A stretch of DNA of 64,000 nt from Onchocerca lupi (lineage: Eukaryota; Nematoda; Chromadorea; Rhabditida; Onchocercidae), in NCBI GenBank assembly GCA_028564675.1, contig JAOVVO010000024.1, positions 1-64,000 on the forward strand, given 5' to 3'. The notes beneath the pieces are model-generated. The model made no database searches. It was given only the letters and a program-made list of their open reading frames with translations, and was not told where the DNA came from. The translations under genes were made by a program, and so were the position numbers. Shown here one piece after another: positions 24,491-35,021 of this stretch (positions are counted from its first letter, which is position 1; the number at the start of each line of letters is the position of its first letter).

Positions 24491-27259
24491 ATGGAAGAGA
24501 AACCGAAGCAACCACCGGAGAAGGTTGAATTTCAAATGAGAAATGAGGATTTTCCGGCTCTACCAAGTACTTCGTCATTCGGAAGCGAACAAAATAAAAT
24601 TATGATCCCAGCAGGGAGTTCCTCTTTGCAGGTTCCTCCTTCATTTGCATAAGTTCGTTAATTAATAAGCTTTTCAAAGCATCGATCCTTTTAAATTCAT
24701 AGTGGAAGATATATCATTCATCAAAAATTGAGAAATTAAGTCAAATAGGTATGAAAATTTTTGACTTTATTTCTTCCAAAAGATTAACTTTGATAAATTT
24801 CGAATAGATGAAGTAATTTATAGATGGGCAATCTTAGTGTTGAATTTGCACTTGAGCCTGAACCGAATATCTTGGCAGATAATCCTAGTGTTGGATTTGC
24901 ACCTGCATCTGAACCTGAACCGAATATCTTGGCAGATAATCCTAGTGTCGGATTTACACCTCAACTCGAACTGAATATCTTAGCAGGTAACCCTAGTGTT
25001 GGATTTGTACCTGAACCTGCACCGAATTTCTCAGCAAGTTTACAAGCGAGAATTAGTATACAGACATATCCAGATGGTTTGTTCTTTTTATATTTGTTCA
25101 AATAATCATAGTTTGAGCCCAAACGCCTTAGATATTTTTCAATTAGTTGTATTTAGCTATATTCATATGCAGTTGCAATTATTTTATCGATTAGTTACAT
25201 CATATTACTGATTTTGGAAAAATTAAAGGTAGAATGACTAACATTCCACCAACTATGTTGACTGACCAATTTGGAATGGCCGGGCTCTTGGCTGCTTACC
25301 GAGGAATGTATCTTGAGCCCAATATTGCACCACTTGTTTTCGGCGAAAAAGCAGAACTGATGGGCTTAGGCATGAACTCTGAGTAAGTCTGGCTATTATA
25401 TTTCAATCGAAATCAAATTATTCAAGTTCTTGTGATATTCCGCAATAAAATTATAATTCCAAAGGATTGCATCTAGTAGAAATGCGGGGGCAGGAAGAGC
25501 AAGGACAGGATATGTCATTAGTTATTGATAAGAGATTTGAAGAAAGGAAATGACGGGCAAATGTTGGCTGTCATTAAATGTGCATGCTTTGCACATTCAA
25601 TTCTTTCAATTCTCGGGTAAGTGTCAAAAACTTATTCGGAATATTGAAATTTATTGATTGCTCACTCTCCCGAAGCAATCAATTCTCCGTAATTGTTCTA
25701 TGACAGAATTCTTCAACAATTCTTCTAATCATTTAAATAAAACCAACACTTTTAATTGCGATGAAATAGCTTATTTTCAAGTAAAAGTTTAAGATTTCTG
25801 CTGCATATATGAAAATTCGAACTCATCTTTTTCGTTCCAGGCTTGAAGTACCGAACTCAAGTGGACATGGCAGGTAAGTGAAATAGATTAGTTAATAAAA
25901 TTAACAAGATATGGATGAATTTATTGATAGAGTCAAAGATAGAAACAAAACAACTTCTTGCAGATTTTTAAAAGATAAAAATGTAAAAAGATTGAGATTC
26001 GAAATTTCTCATTTAATTAATTTAAGGGATGCATCAAATTTGAAAGGTTTCCAATTAAAAATATATCATCCACCGCTAGTTTTAGATCCGAAATTCATCT
26101 AAATTATGGAGGACCATGGGCGGATAAGCCAAATCATGCACCTCACATAGATGTTAAGGTTGGATTTCAAGATTGTGAGTTTAAATTTAGCTTCTTTTCT
26201 TAAAAACTGATAATAGAGGTACTTTACGAGCCAGGTCAAGCGGTCAAGCGCAGCGAGCCAAAAGATCCTAACTAGTTAGCCTCTTTCAGGAGGACAGATC
26301 ACGATCGTATCGGCGTGTTGTTGTGCTTTAACCCGGCAAAGGTTATACTCGCTGAACGATTGATTATTAATCCGTATGGACGGATGTACTTACCACAAGT
26401 CTGATACTGATGATCATCATTGATCTTCCTCTCTCTCTCTGACCACTTCCTAATTTTTATTCAATTTTCTGAAGTAAATTAGTATAGGTTCCGGAAAAGT
26501 ATAAAACGAATGAGTTGATTCGCGAGAAGTTAGCAAAAATCAAATTCCCATTGCTAGAAGAGGATGCATTGTTTTATCTCTTTTATAATTATCCGGGTGA
26601 GGAGTATCAAATTGCTGCTGCTCATGAGCTGTGAGTTTTTAAATTTGCTAAATTCAGATAATCTGATGAAGTGCTGCTACTCATGAATCTCTATGAGAAT
26701 CTTTTTTTCCGATCAGTTAGAATTACGGAATGCCTTCAATATATTTTTTTCAGACATGCAAGGGATTGGCGTTATCATAAAGTGGAGCGTGTATGGCTGA
26801 GACGTTTGAACTTCGGAAGTGTCATTGAACATACAGCTCTATTTGAGAGAGGCACATATAATGTTTTCGATTCAGAACACTGGAGAAAAGTAAGATATGT
26901 AATATTCGCAACAAATTCTTCAAACCTTCATATGACATCTGCTTCCACGATGAAATCAACGCGTTGTCTGTCACAGATGAGCTAGTAGTGATATTCTCAA
27001 TCTAGCCAGTATTGAGGGATAAAATAAACAAAATTCTTGATATCGTTTGTTTCCACTCACTGTTTGATCAATATCTTCTTGTCATTTAGTAGTAGCGATC
27101 ACCACAGAACTCGAAATAAGGAAATACTTATAATGAATTTAAATCATGCAATCCTTGGAGGTTTCATTGCAGGTACCGAGAGGGATGACGGTGGAATACA
27201 AAGATCTTGAAAAACAGCCAGAATTACCGCCGAATATGAAAGTATTCTTTGAACAGTAA
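24491..27259 (+). CDS. CNOT2-like paralog with repeat insert (tandem copy)
   Basis: Seven exons join in phase: 24491-24631, 24824-25076, 25229-25382, 26086-26158, 26488-26630, 26754-26889 and 27173-27259, giving 328 residues. The body parallels CNOT2: NEDFPALPS (about 18-26), ISIQTYPDG, IPPTMLTDQFGMAGLLAAY, LNYGGPWADKP, VPEKYKTN, EDALFYLFYNYPGEEYQ, RDWRYHKVERVWLRR, FERGTYNVFDSEHWRK and VPRGMTVEYKDLEKQPELP. Three exons (73, 143 and 136 bases) have exactly the lengths of their CNOT2 counterparts. Two parts differ. Exon 2 carries four imperfect copies of a 17-19 residue unit, and the conserved DLTTLGLNLNS segment has become AELMGLGMNS. The frame is open through all exons, so it appears maintained, not a pseudogene. 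It lacks the N-terminal LADRNR region and the Q/S tail. Whether it enters the CCR4-NOT complex is unknown. Confidence 0.88.
24833..25042 (+). repeat. Coding minisatellite, about four 51-57 base units
   Basis: Four imperfect units encode NLSVEFALEPEPNILAD, NPSVGFAPASEPEPNILAD, NPSVGFTPQLELNILAG and NPSVGFVPEPAPNFSAS. The DNA of neighbouring units is nearly identical around the codons for EPNILADNPSVGF. It lies wholly inside exon 2 of the second CNOT2 copy and has no counterpart in the first. Confidence 0.9.
26220..26430. repeat. GC-richer insert in an intron of the CNOT2-like gene
   Basis: This part of intron 4 (26159-26487) has clearly different base composition from all neighbouring introns, with strings such as AAGCGCAGCGAGCC and AACCCGGCAAAGG. 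The corresponding intron of CNOT2 is only 158 bases, against 329 here, so the extra length is about this block. It is probably an inserted non-autonomous repeat, though I cannot name its family. Confidence 0.5.
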
Positions 27260-29325
27260 GCTACGGCTAGCATCCTTCAATGATCATAATTGCTAATTAA
27301 TCGTATCATGTACACATATTTGCTAATTTCTCCCACTTTCTTTTGTTAGGGGACAACAGCATAACATGACATTTCAATAATCTTTTCTATCCTGAAAAAT
27401 TTTCAAACACTCTCCTATTTCGAAAAATTTCCAAAGAAACACGGTTGTTCCTATTTCAACAATATTTACAAATATTCATTTTCTACAAAGTTTTCCCCTT
27501 GCCATGTTGTTATATGCGATAAACACGATGCATACGAATGTAGTTCTTGAGAAATGGGATCTTGAAGAGAAGATGCAGGATTTTGGCAGAATGTACTGTA
27601 TAAGGAGAATTTCGGTATCTAAAATCATCAGTTTTGCAATTATTTTCAATTTTTGCGATAATCCCTTACCTTTTGCGCAACTTTTCCCCGAATGAAGTGA
27701 GAAAATGGATGAACCAACTGTCAGACTTGAATGTTCCCAACAATTAACATCAAAAATTTCATTATCCTTCTTAAAACAACACAAACAAAAGAGGTATGCA
27801 AGAAGGAACATATTTAAAAATGTACAATTTCAAAGTTTGTGCAAACCGTCATTCAATCAGTCTCAATTGTGATGAATAGTAGACACTGAAAAGAGATAAT
27901 CAGAATTCCTGAGAAACATTAGAGGATTGAAGAAACTGCTTTCCTATAGTGCAGCTAGCATTTCTAGTCACTCGGACAACAATACGTCTTTCCATAGAGC
28001 TAATCACTTTCCACTGATAAGCTTTTTTCAGTGTGTCAAACAGACGGAAAGGCGACATAGAAGAGACAATTAGGAAAATGAGAATTTGTTGCGATAACAT
28101 AGTGGTTGTTGATAGTAAACGACAACAAAGCTTCCTGATAAACAAAGAGTCCTTAATTATACAGGAGGAATAAATTGTGATTGCAAAAGTGACATGAAAC
28201 CCGTCGACATGATGCAGTAGACCTAAATTTTGTTATTAATTTCAACTGGAAATAAAAACAAATATACATAAAGCAAAAATCACGGACTTGAAAACCACAG
28301 GAATTATTAAAATTCGATGAAATTCACAGATCTTATTCTTTACTGGTAGCATAAGCTGAAAGCCGAAATATAACTAAATTCATTAACAAGAACATAATAT
28401 GGTAAACAATAATTACAACACATGCTTCACATTTAACAAAATGAAAACAATTAAGAATGACATCTTTTTATCCATATGAAGTATCATCCATGAAATTCGT
28501 AAACTCCCACTCCTACTTCCTTTCGTGTCTTTAATATTAAATTAAATCAATTAAATTTAATAAACTAATGAAAATATCTGCAAAAACAGGATAAAATTAT
28601 AGCAATTAAATATGAATTGCACAAAATTATGAAGAAAGTACAGCAGCTTCAGTTACTATTTATTTTCAAAAAAAGAAAAATTTAATCTTATTTATGATTT
28701 TTCGCGCGAAATTTCAGCCTAACGAAACATTAGTGAACCAATTAAACGACCAATGAATCAATCAATCAATTATTCAGCAGATTCCTATGGATCTATACGT
28801 ACTTGTGATACAAGTATATATATTCCACAAGAGATCTCAGCTAAAAACAAAACAGAAACAATAAACTACAACTATAAAAAACCAGCGAAACACTTTGAAA
28901 ATAAAAAAGTCATGTTGGCTGTCGAAATTTAACCTGAAAGCAAAAACATGCAAAATCATTGGCAAAAGAAACGTAAAAACAAATTTGATTTATATAACAA
29001 TATTGAAATCAGTTTCCATTTTATCACCTGCTCACGGTCATTTGTTCGCTAAGACAAATAAAAAATAACTTGGTAATTTGTTAATTAGACAAATGTTTGG
29101 CTGATATAATGACTTTTCTAATTAACTATTAATACTGCTTCAGTTGTTAATAACTTTTCTGCGGTTTGAAAGAATTCAATATTTTTAATGAAGGAAGAAT
29201 TCTCTTTTTTTTTTCTCATCCTTGAATTCTTCAATTTAGATTTTGTACTGAAAGAGCGAAACTAGCACCGTTGCGATTCTGCAAGTAATTTCCATCTCAC
29301 GGACAATCAGTTGGCAATCAATTAA
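27260..29325. other. Intergenic region between convergent genes
   Basis: This separates the ends of the CNOT2-like gene (+) and the zinc-finger gene (-). Minus-strand open stretches at 27476-27811 and 27900-28145 show no motif, no exon-like splice context and atypical composition, and I do not consider them genes. Confidence 0.45.
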
Positions 29326-32300
29326 TTAGCTACCATCCGTAACGGTCCTATCCACAGAATTTGTACAACTCTTTGCACTAATGAAAGCACTTTTTATAAG
29401 TGATTTTGCATCTGCTAATCCCATTGTATCAGAAATAATCTAAAAAAGATTCATCAGTACTTATTTCAGCACATCTCAGTGTTTTTATTAGTAAATTCGT
29501 CCACTTATGAACACACTGACTTAAAGTTGGAGAACTGCTTGCAAATCAATCAACAAAATTCATTGCTTGCTATTGAGATAACGAAAACTGATGTTACATA
29601 ATTTTACAAATTTGAACTAATAGGACAATGGAAACAAGTTTAAATTTCAGATAACAAAGATGAAAAACTTAGCAACCCGAAAATATGATTAAAAATAAGG
29701 ATTGCATTAGATACAAGATTTATAAAAATTAACTTCATCAGAAAACGTCGTCAAGAAGATGGCTTTTCATAAAACATGATTTTTGGAAATCTTTTTTTAA
29801 CAATTTTCAAAGAATTAAAATTGTTTCAAGCACCAAAACACTGAATAAATTAAAGTCATTTGTTACACTATTTTCCCCCTGGACAATTATATTTTTCAAA
29901 CTCTTCCCATTTCAAAACACTACTCGTTGAAGCATAGAAAAAGAAAAAGAAAACAGTAAATTAAAAAAAACAGTAACATACCTTCGGAGTGATTTTCAAA
30001 GGTTCGATAGCAAAAGTAAGTATTCGACGTCTTTTACGATACGCAGCACCACCACGAGGAGTTGCTGGTTCACGAGGTATAAAGCAAGCATCACTTGTTT
30101 GCTCATATTGTCGCAATCGCATCACGATCCATTCTTCCGTTGCATGATCCAAAAAATCGTTCTTCTCATCTGAAAATTCATGTTCTTTCCGAAATCAGAT
30201 TTATTATCCAAAATTTAATAATTAATATTTACATCCGGACTTTATTATACATAAAATTACGATAGCCCAAGTTAATTGAACTCTCTTACCGCATTTTTTG
30301 TGAAAGTGCTCTAACCATCATAGAAGAATTTCTTCTGGCACCAACTACGAAAAAAAAAGATGTATTAATAGAAAAAATTCAAAGAATGTTACTTGGTATG
30401 TAATAAGGTAGAGGTGTCCATTGATAGCATGATTTGATTCTCGATAATTCACCTTCTTCAGTATGAGGACGTTTCGCTGCGAATTTTGAAAATATTAACT
30501 CAAGAGAAACAGAAATGCAGTTTCTTCAATTCCCAATTATTACATATACATGTACAAACACAAAAACCCTGTCACTGTACTCAGTTATAAAACTACAATG
30601 CAAGGAAATGTAACAGAAAGTTTTTAATGATTGAAAAACTTTCATTAACAACACTGATAGTTTCAGATTAGACGCAGGAATTTTGATTTAAAGCTATTTT
30701 CAATGACTTATATCGATACCATTTCTTAGGAGTGAATTCATTTCAAGTGCCTTGAAACTATATCACAACATATCAAATGTGAGACTCATTCATCAAGCAA
30801 TATCCAATAATGTTGATTACATGACAGGGAACAAAGATTTTTAAATAAAGATCTAGAAAAAGACAGAAAATCTTCAGTAGAAAAAAAAATCAAACCTTTC
30901 GATTTCTCATGACCTGTCCTGAGGTGTTCTTCCAATGAGCGTTTTAATGTAAATCTTAACGAACAACCCTCTATGAGACACATATATGGTTGTGCTTTAC
31001 CGGCATGTCGTGTTGTAAAATGTTCCTCCAGCCAAATAAACTAAAAGAAAGTCTTTTGATCTTGGGAAATATTTAACGGAAAAGTAAGGCAGGTAAAAAT
31101 CAAAAAACTGAAAACAAATAATAAATTGCAGCTTTCACAATAAATAGTTCGCTATATTATTCATTTCTCAAACTTTTTGTGCATATACAATAGGTATAAA
31201 GAAGAAAGCACACCTGTTTTTGAAAATCACCACGACTCAAACCCATTTTGCAGCTCCCCCACTGGCACATTAGATTTTTTAAACGACCGACTGTTTGCGA
31301 TTGTGAACTACCAATACCACTACTGCTATTACTATTACCATCCAAATCTACTGAAGGCCGTAGTACTTCCAAATGAGCCTGAACATGTTTACTTTTAAAT
31401 TAGATTTTTTGATTCCTAACGAAATCTCCCAATAGTATGTAAATTAGCCTTATACAGTATCATCTGGAGGAAAGTTTACAATCTAGATTTGATCTGGTAA
31501 AATTCCATCCAAAATTTTGCATTCATTTAATTCAGTAAGTCCTTTTTTTTTTGGAAAAGCAAGCATCAAACGAATGAACTTAAAATTTCAGAAATTCTAC
31601 TTTGACAACATGATCATAGAGGTCGTTATCGCATGCAAACCGTTCCGTGCAGCTTTTCCAGTGACAACGTACTCTTAATATAAGCTCACTGACTCCTGAA
31701 GATGTACCCCCGGAAAAAGAAGGGACCGTTGAACATCCTGCAAACGATTTCGTTTCATTGCTAAATAGAAATTTTAATTATGAATATTTTGATTATTAAT
31801 AGAGTTACTATAACATTAAGAAGCCCACAATGTTCATAATTAATTATAATTTCGAACTTTCGATCACCTCCATATTTTTCGAAAATATTGAATTTATTAC
31901 GAAAAAATTAGTTAAGTATACCTTTCCTTGTTGTATAAGTTACAAATAAATGAACTTGAAATTTCAAAAAGAAATTCTACACTGACAACGTGATCATAGA
32001 AGCAATTATCAAATAAAACCCATCCCGTGTAACAACATAAAAAAACTTCCGTTTCTTCACTGACATCTATTTTTAACATCAATTTGTACTTTTTAAATGA
32101 ATTTGAAACATAAATAAGTGTAATACCTAATCTAGCTATCGATGAAACTTCCGAATCCTGATTGGTCGGGATATCAACTGCCAGCTGTAGCGATGACGAT
32201 AATGACGTTAGTGAAGCTGTTTTCTTTAGAAGACATGCATCAAGACAAAAATTTTCATCTGTTTTCGTATCAGTACTAATTAAACTGTTTGTACTGAATG

Positions 32301-35021
32301 TACTAATATCGCTTGATGTGCGGCTGATTGGTGACGACAAAGACGAACATGATGGCTGACAAAGTGATAACGGACACTGTGACACAACTGAAACAGAAAA
32401 AAACATGTGCGATCATCAAAAATGTAAGAAGCAGATGCAAAAGATCCTGTCATATTATCACTGCAATCATCCCGAGCTGATTCTGAATCTAGCTATGCTA
32501 GTACATTTTATAACTAACTTGTCCATGTATTTCACTGCTGCTGGCAATACTTATCCATTCAAAACTATGCAACAAAGTTTCTTATTGACTTGCATGAAAT
32601 ATCTGAAATATATATCCGGCTTTTACTACCGTAATATTGTAGTAAGCTATCTAGATCAAGACATAGTGTTTTGTATTATTTACGATTCATTAAACAAATA
32701 AGCATGATATCACTATCAATAACATTTATAGTATTATAAATGAGTACCACTCAAAGATGTAATTGTTTGACGTCGTCGTTTAAAATGAGAATCCTTATAG
32801 TATTTCGTCATCTCTGCGCCATTAATACCAATTGATGAATCCAGTGAACAATCCGGTGAAGATGGAAACGATGAATCGAAACCAGAATCAACACTAGCTG
32901 GTGACATCCGTTCGACGTTCAAAATGTTTTTCGATGTACTATTAAGGGATGCCTGCAACTGATTAACTGCAATTGATAGAAAGAGATCATCCATAAATTC
33001 CCTGCTAGAAATTAAACTTGATTCACTCAAACTTCAGTCTGTGAAGCTAAAACCAAAACTAGGACCTTCTAACAATGCCAAATGAATCTAAATCAGACAA
33101 TGCAAAGGTACTCAAAAATGGACATCATCTAAAAGCACATATTTCTTTGTTTATGCTTAAATTTGAAGCATGAGATATGTTAACTGGTTTTCTATAAAAA
33201 CGTCTAGCAGTGATAAGAGATCTTTGTCACATAGGCATTCTACCTGCTTGATGTTTGCATTCTCCTCAACGGAGGTTGTTTAAACAATATTACTAGTTCT
33301 CTCTTTATTTTCGGCAAAATCGGCTACGTTGTTAATTTTTACATGGAATCATATTTTGTAAGTAATGATTTATTTAAAAATTATTATCATGAATATTTCA
33401 TTGTTACAAATATATGTAGCTGAAAGAAAAAAAAATCATAGCTAGCTTGAAAAATTTTATAGCCAAACGAACTTACCACACTTTATAGATTTACTAAAGA
33501 GAGAAAATTTTTAAAATCAGTAAATTAAATTGATGCAATATTATTGTGGTTTTTGCACAGTGAAATGCTTTCGGAATTAGCAGAATATAGAAAATATTTT
33601 TCAGGAGTATATCGAATCCCCAAACACAGAATTTTATGTTACAAGAATAAATAAACTTATTTTTTTTTTTGGCAGAATGCACTGACTGTTCTAGCTTTTA
33701 TTTCAATTAATTAAAATGTACTTGAGCCATTATAATAATTTACGATTCTAATTCTGCGGCTTTTGCATTAATCTAATGCATTCTCTTGAACACTATTGCT
33801 CTCATGAAAAATGCATCCAAAAAAAAATTTAACTACATTTTCCAAAAAATTAAAGCCTCAGCATTGAAAAAATTCACAGGACAAGACATGTAAAACATTG
33901 AACATGTCACCTTTTAACTGTCATGTTTGACATGTAAATTAAGCATTTTTTCAGAAACATCTAATTAAAGGAGGACTCAACAAAAATTTTAGAAAAAATT
34001 TAAGAGCAGAACAAAAAAAAAAAAAAAAAAAAAAATGATACACAACACGACTTCACTTATCTTAGTTTTCTTCCTCATTAAAATATATAGCTTCATTTGG
34101 TCATCTTTTCTTTCTTTCTTCATTTAAGAAGTGTATAATCATGGCATACCATTATGAAAAACAACTAAATTTCAAAAAATGAATCCAAAATTTGTGATTC
34201 AGCATAATCTTTTACACAAGCTTATATAACTGTGCAATACTAAGCTCAATAGATAAGCATTATTAATTCAATAAATATTTTCATCAAAATTTCAACGTTT
34301 TATGTCTGTAACAGAAATAAATGAACATTTCTTATTTTTTGCAGAAAAAATTTCAAATGAAAACTTGAAATATATTGCTCAAAACAATTCTGCATTTGAA
34401 AATATTCTATCCAAACCGTTTGACCGGAAAACCGATCATAAAAGTACCAGAAATTTTTTTTCATAAAAGTAGGGGAAAATATTGAAGTCGGGAAACTAGA
34501 AATGTTCGCAAAAAAGCGATCCAAGTAATCTAATTTACAAATGTCTTATCAATCAAAACTTTCCGAAACTTTTACGGTAAATTTTCGTCTGCGTGACAAG
34601 ACAAAGACATAAAACAATCAGTAACTATATTTCTTAGAGATTTAGAAAAGAGACTTCACTGATCAATTTGATTTAGTCTTAATAATTTTTTAGGATTTTA
34701 TACATCACTTCATCTGAAATAATATTACATATTACAGAAATTCGAATGTAGTCAGGAATCCAGGGATCCAAAAAATTTGATAAGCTGAAAATCAACTACA
34801 GAAATCGGGGACTAGAAATGAGGCCATTACAATGATAATCATCAAAAAAGTACAAAAACTTTCTTTTGTTCTTCTGAAACGATAGTTACATTAATTTTCT
34901 TTGAAAAAATACTTACAGCATCGGCAGTGATTACTTCAGCAATTTTCGAATATATATTCATTGATTCGATACCAGTCGGTTTATTACCACTACTAGATAT
35001 TGTCACGCTTTGCCTAAGCAT
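29326..35021 (-). CDS. Three C2H2 zinc fingers, AEBP2/Jing-like
   Basis: Nine exons read leftwards in phase: 35021-34917, 32952-32748, 32387-32127, 31737-31601, 31378-31214, 31040-30896, 30476-30453, 30169-29982 and 29439-29326, giving 447 residues. A Ser-rich N-terminal half (SSFPSSPDCSLDSS and similar) precedes three fingers: CHWKSC...HVVKAH (about 215-238), CQWGSC...WLEEHFTTRH (about 274-303) and CLIEGC...HLRTGH (about 312-335). Finger spacing, the W in fingers 1 and 2, the CK...WL.EH pattern and the following basic KRRR segment resemble AEBP2/Jing, the DNA-binding PRC2 cofactor; GLI/ZIC fingers share some of this. The conserved AEBP2 tail is not evident. One exon is only 24 bases. The first ATG is chosen as the first in-frame one after a TTTCAAAGCAG acceptor, and upstream exons are possible. 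The exon model is secure; the family is tentative. Confidence 0.75.
31940..32060 (-). pseudogene. Decayed duplicate of the first zinc-finger exon
   Basis: On the + strand, 31950-32035 aligns with 31575-31650, which covers the end of the finger-1 exon and its donor. Shared blocks include ATGAACTT.AAATTTCA, GAAATTCTAC and TGATCATAGA. Read on the minus strand the copy encodes FDNCFYDHVVSVEF against the functional ACDNDLYDHVVKVEF, but the region matching CHWKSC has become CCYTGW, so the zinc ligands are lost. It lies in the intron between exons 32387-32127 and 31737-31601. Confidence 0.65.

Noticed and set aside
27476..28145. Two minus-strand open frames after the CNOT2-like gene
   Set aside because: They have no motifs and no phase-compatible exons nearby, and the region is probably 3' flank of two convergent genes.
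31912..32126. Extension of the zinc-finger exon beyond its donor
   Set aside because: The frame stays open past 32127 by chance and through the decayed exon copy. The donor TTAG|GTATTA and the phase to the 31737 exon show that the coding exon ends at 32127.
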